Source: BRH-c25 sp964447145 (GTDB taxonomy: Bacteria > Bacillota > Clostridia > Lutisporales > Lutisporaceae). From it: DNA of 16,469 nucleotides. The stretch lies in NCBI GenBank assembly GCA_964447145.1, contig CAYURW010000061.1, positions 1 to 16,469 of the forward strand. The letters are read 5' to 3'. The notes beneath the pieces are model-generated. The model did not search any database. It was given only the letters and a program-made list of their open reading frames with translations, and was not told the DNA's origin. The translations under genes were made by a program, and so were the position numbers. Shown piece after piece: positions 14,958-16,469 of this stretch (its first letter is position 1; every line of letters begins with the position of its first letter).

Positions 14958-16094
14958 ATGATGGTAAAAAAGAAAAGGGCACTGATTCTTTCAGTGTTCA
15001 TTGTCATATTATCCCTTGCAGTTATCCCTGCAGGAGCTGCCGGCAGCAAAACCGCTCCCTTCCCGGAAATCAAGGAGAAGCTTTTGGAGATAACCGAAGA
15101 AGAAAAAGAGGTTCTTAATAATCTGTTCATCCTTGCTCAAGAGATTGAATTGATGGAGTCTGAGGAAAAGAAGCTTATGGGGGAAACGGACGCAATCAAC
15201 CGGGAAATTGCGGAAACCGAGGATGAAATAAAGGAAATAGAAGCAGTCTGCGAAAGGAAGCGCAAAAGCCTGGGGGAGGTCCTAAAGAGTTATCAGAGAA
15301 TGGGACCGGGCTCCTTTCTTGAGATAGTGCTGGATTCTGACAGCCTGGAGGAGTTCCTTCACAGGATAAATATCCTCCGGGATATTACCCGCAATACCGA
15401 AGAATTATTGGAACAGCTGAAAACAAGCGGAGAAAACCTGGTGGGGAAAAAGGATGCATTATCAGCAAAATTGATTCTGGTAGAAGATAAGCAGAGGCAA
15501 TTAAAAGAAGCCATGACAAAAAAAACGAACCTGAGGCTTGAAAAAGAGAGGTATTTGGCTTCATTAAAAGGAGAAGTGGAGTATTACCGTGAGTATTCAG
15601 AGAATATCGAGAAAGCATGGAATGAGCTAAAACCTGTTATTTCGGAGGCAGGGAAGGAGTTTTCGCACATAATTGAGAAGGGAAGCCTGCCTGCGGATGC
15701 TTTGAAAATAACCTTTTCGCTTTTCAGTGTAAAGGGGTCAATAGAAGATAAGGTAATCAACAAAATAGTTTCCGGGCAGACAAGCCTCCCAGATATGGTC
15801 TTTGCTTTTCATCCGGGAAGGGTTGAAATAAGCCTACCCGGAAAGGATTTTGCTGTATCCGGCACATTTGTTGTTTTGGATGGCCATATTCTTAAATTCC
15901 GGGCACAGGAAGGCAGTTTTTTTGGAATGCCCCTGGAGACCGGTACTGTGGAAGAACTGTTTGCTGAGGGTGGTATGGAACTGGACCTGAAATCTCTTTT
16001 GGCTGGGAATACCATTAACAGCCTTGAAATAAAAGAGGGTTATTTGGAATTGACCAGCAGTTTGAATTTATTCCAATCGGAGGGGAAGCAATGA
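14958..16094 (+). CDS. Secreted coiled-coil protein, PcsB/CwlO/EnvC-like FtsEX partner without a recognisable catalytic domain
   Basis: 378 residues. Residues 1 to about 28 form a signal peptide (MVKKKRALILSVFIVILSLA, then a PAGAAG-type site). Residues about 35-215 are a long charged coiled coil with the short non-coil break MGPGSFLEIVLDSDSLEEF (about 116-134), the feature seen in the FtsX-binding domains of PcsB and CwlO. The last about 150 residues are beta-rich (SLPDMVFAFHPGRVEISLPGKDF..., then GMPLETGTVEELFAEGG). They contain no CHAP, NlpC/P60 or LytM signature. It is therefore likely an adaptor or activator rather than a hydrolase, by analogy with EnvC. The start ATG 14958 follows AGGGGGGTG. 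The stop overlaps the next ATG as ATGA, indicating tight coupling to the FtsE-like gene. The fold of the C-terminal domain is unknown to me. Confidence 0.78.
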   Translation: MMVKKKRALILSVFIVILSLAVIPAGAAGSKTAPFPEIKEKLLEITEEEKEVLNNLFILAQEIELMESEEKKLMGETDAINREIAETEDEIKEIEAVCERKRKSLGEVLKSYQRMGPGSFLEIVLDSDSLEEFLHRINILRDITRNTEELLEQLKTSGENLVGKKDALSAKLILVEDKQRQLKEAMTKKTNLRLEKERYLASLKGEVEYYREYSENIEKAWNELKPVISEAGKEFSHIIEKGSLPADALKITFSLFSVKGSIEDKVINKIVSGQTSLPDMVFAFHPGRVEISLPGKDFAVSGTFVVLDGHILKFRAQEGSFFGMPLETGTVEELFAEGGMELDLKSLLAGNTINSLEIKEGYLELTSSLNLFQSEGKQ

Positions 16095-16469
16095 TTGAGG
16101 CGAATGAAGTAACACTGAAATACCCTGAGGGCACCGTAGCCCTCAAAAATATCAGTTTGCAGATCGGAACCGGAGAATTGGTTTATATTACCGGTCCCAG
16201 CGGTTCAGGGAAGACAAGTCTTCTTAAGCTCCTTATGGGTACTGAGTATCCGACATCCGGTTTTTTGAAGGTATTAGGGCAGCCTATTGCAAAGGGGCAG
16301 GGCCGGGGTATCAGGGGCCTCCGAAGACTTATCGGTCCGGTTTTCCAGGAATTCAGACTGATTAAAGGGAGGACCGCACTGGAAAATGTCATGCTGGGGA
16401 TGAGATTCTTGGATATTCCTTATAAAACTATAAAAGTAAATGCCAAAAATGCCTTATATAAGGTGGGAC
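16091..16469 (+). CDS. ftsE: FtsE-like ABC ATPase, 3'-truncated by window edge
   Basis: The first 126 codons are visible. It starts MIEANEVTLKYPEGTVALKN, closely matching the FtsE opening. Walker A is GPSGSGKT (35-42) and the Q-loop region is GPVFQEFRLIKGRTALENV, where canonical FtsE has VFQDFRL. The LSGGQ, Walker B and H-loop lie outside. FtsE with membrane partner FtsX controls peptidoglycan hydrolases at the cell surface; ftsX would be expected just downstream but cannot be seen. The ATG overlaps the previous stop by 4 bp (ATGA). Gene order (coiled-coil gene before ftsE) and small motif differences leave open that this is a second, paralogous FtsE system rather than the main divisome one. 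Confidence 0.82.
   Translation, partial: MIEANEVTLKYPEGTVALKNISLQIGTGELVYITGPSGSGKTSLLKLLMGTEYPTSGFLKVLGQPIAKGQGRGIRGLRRLIGPVFQEFRLIKGRTALENVMLGMRFLDIPYKTIKVNAKNALYKVG

Overview
The window looks like chromosomal DNA of an anaerobic, probably endospore-forming clostridial Firmicute. The basis is a set of protein families: 2-hydroxyacyl-CoA dehydratase-type Fe-S proteins, a CamA-like DNA methyltransferase, PrsW, paired short ChrA transporters, a GGDEF/HD-GYP protein, and an FtsE-like ATPase with a PcsB/CwlO-like coiled-coil partner. Strong AGGAGG-type ribosome binding sites and frequent AGG/ATA codons agree with this. I cannot name the genus. I saw no rRNA, tRNA, transposase, phage gene or CRISPR array.

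Left part (1-3362, + strand). The window opens inside a GH13 amylase-family gene. A 22-bp tandem repeat follows, then an orphan N6-adenine methyltransferase that strongly resembles Clostridioides difficile CamA, then a PrsW-type membrane protease 23 bp downstream. prsW meets the next gene tail to tail, with overlapping stop codons.

Middle part (3359-7354, - strand). Two overlapping, mutually related HgdB/DUF2229-type proteins are preceded by a three-gene unit: 5-formyltetrahydrofolate cyclo-ligase, then two half-size ChrA proteins. This unit carries a 35-bp tandem repeat between its first two genes and an 18-bp x 5 tandem repeat in its 5' leader. A weak intrinsic terminator closes it.

Right part (7661-16469, + strand). 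A LiaI/LiaF-like membrane protein is followed by a half-size ABC exporter whose 3' end is duplicated (40 bp x 2). Next is a secreted 965-residue fusion of a GHL10/DUF187 glycosidase-like domain with an Amidase_3 domain. Then comes an apparent operon: a PAS-GGDEF-HD-GYP protein, a secreted coiled-coil protein with no recognisable hydrolase domain, and an FtsE-like ATPase cut off by the window edge.

The most interesting parts are the CamA-like epigenetic enzyme next to prsW, and the right-hand cell-wall block. In that block one enzyme appears able to strip stem peptides and then cut the naked glycan, beside an FtsE/coiled-coil pair that resembles an EnvC-type activation module and a c-di-GMP enzyme. 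The cooperation between these genes is inference from adjacency and family knowledge. Four separate short tandem repeats in 16 kb are also notable.
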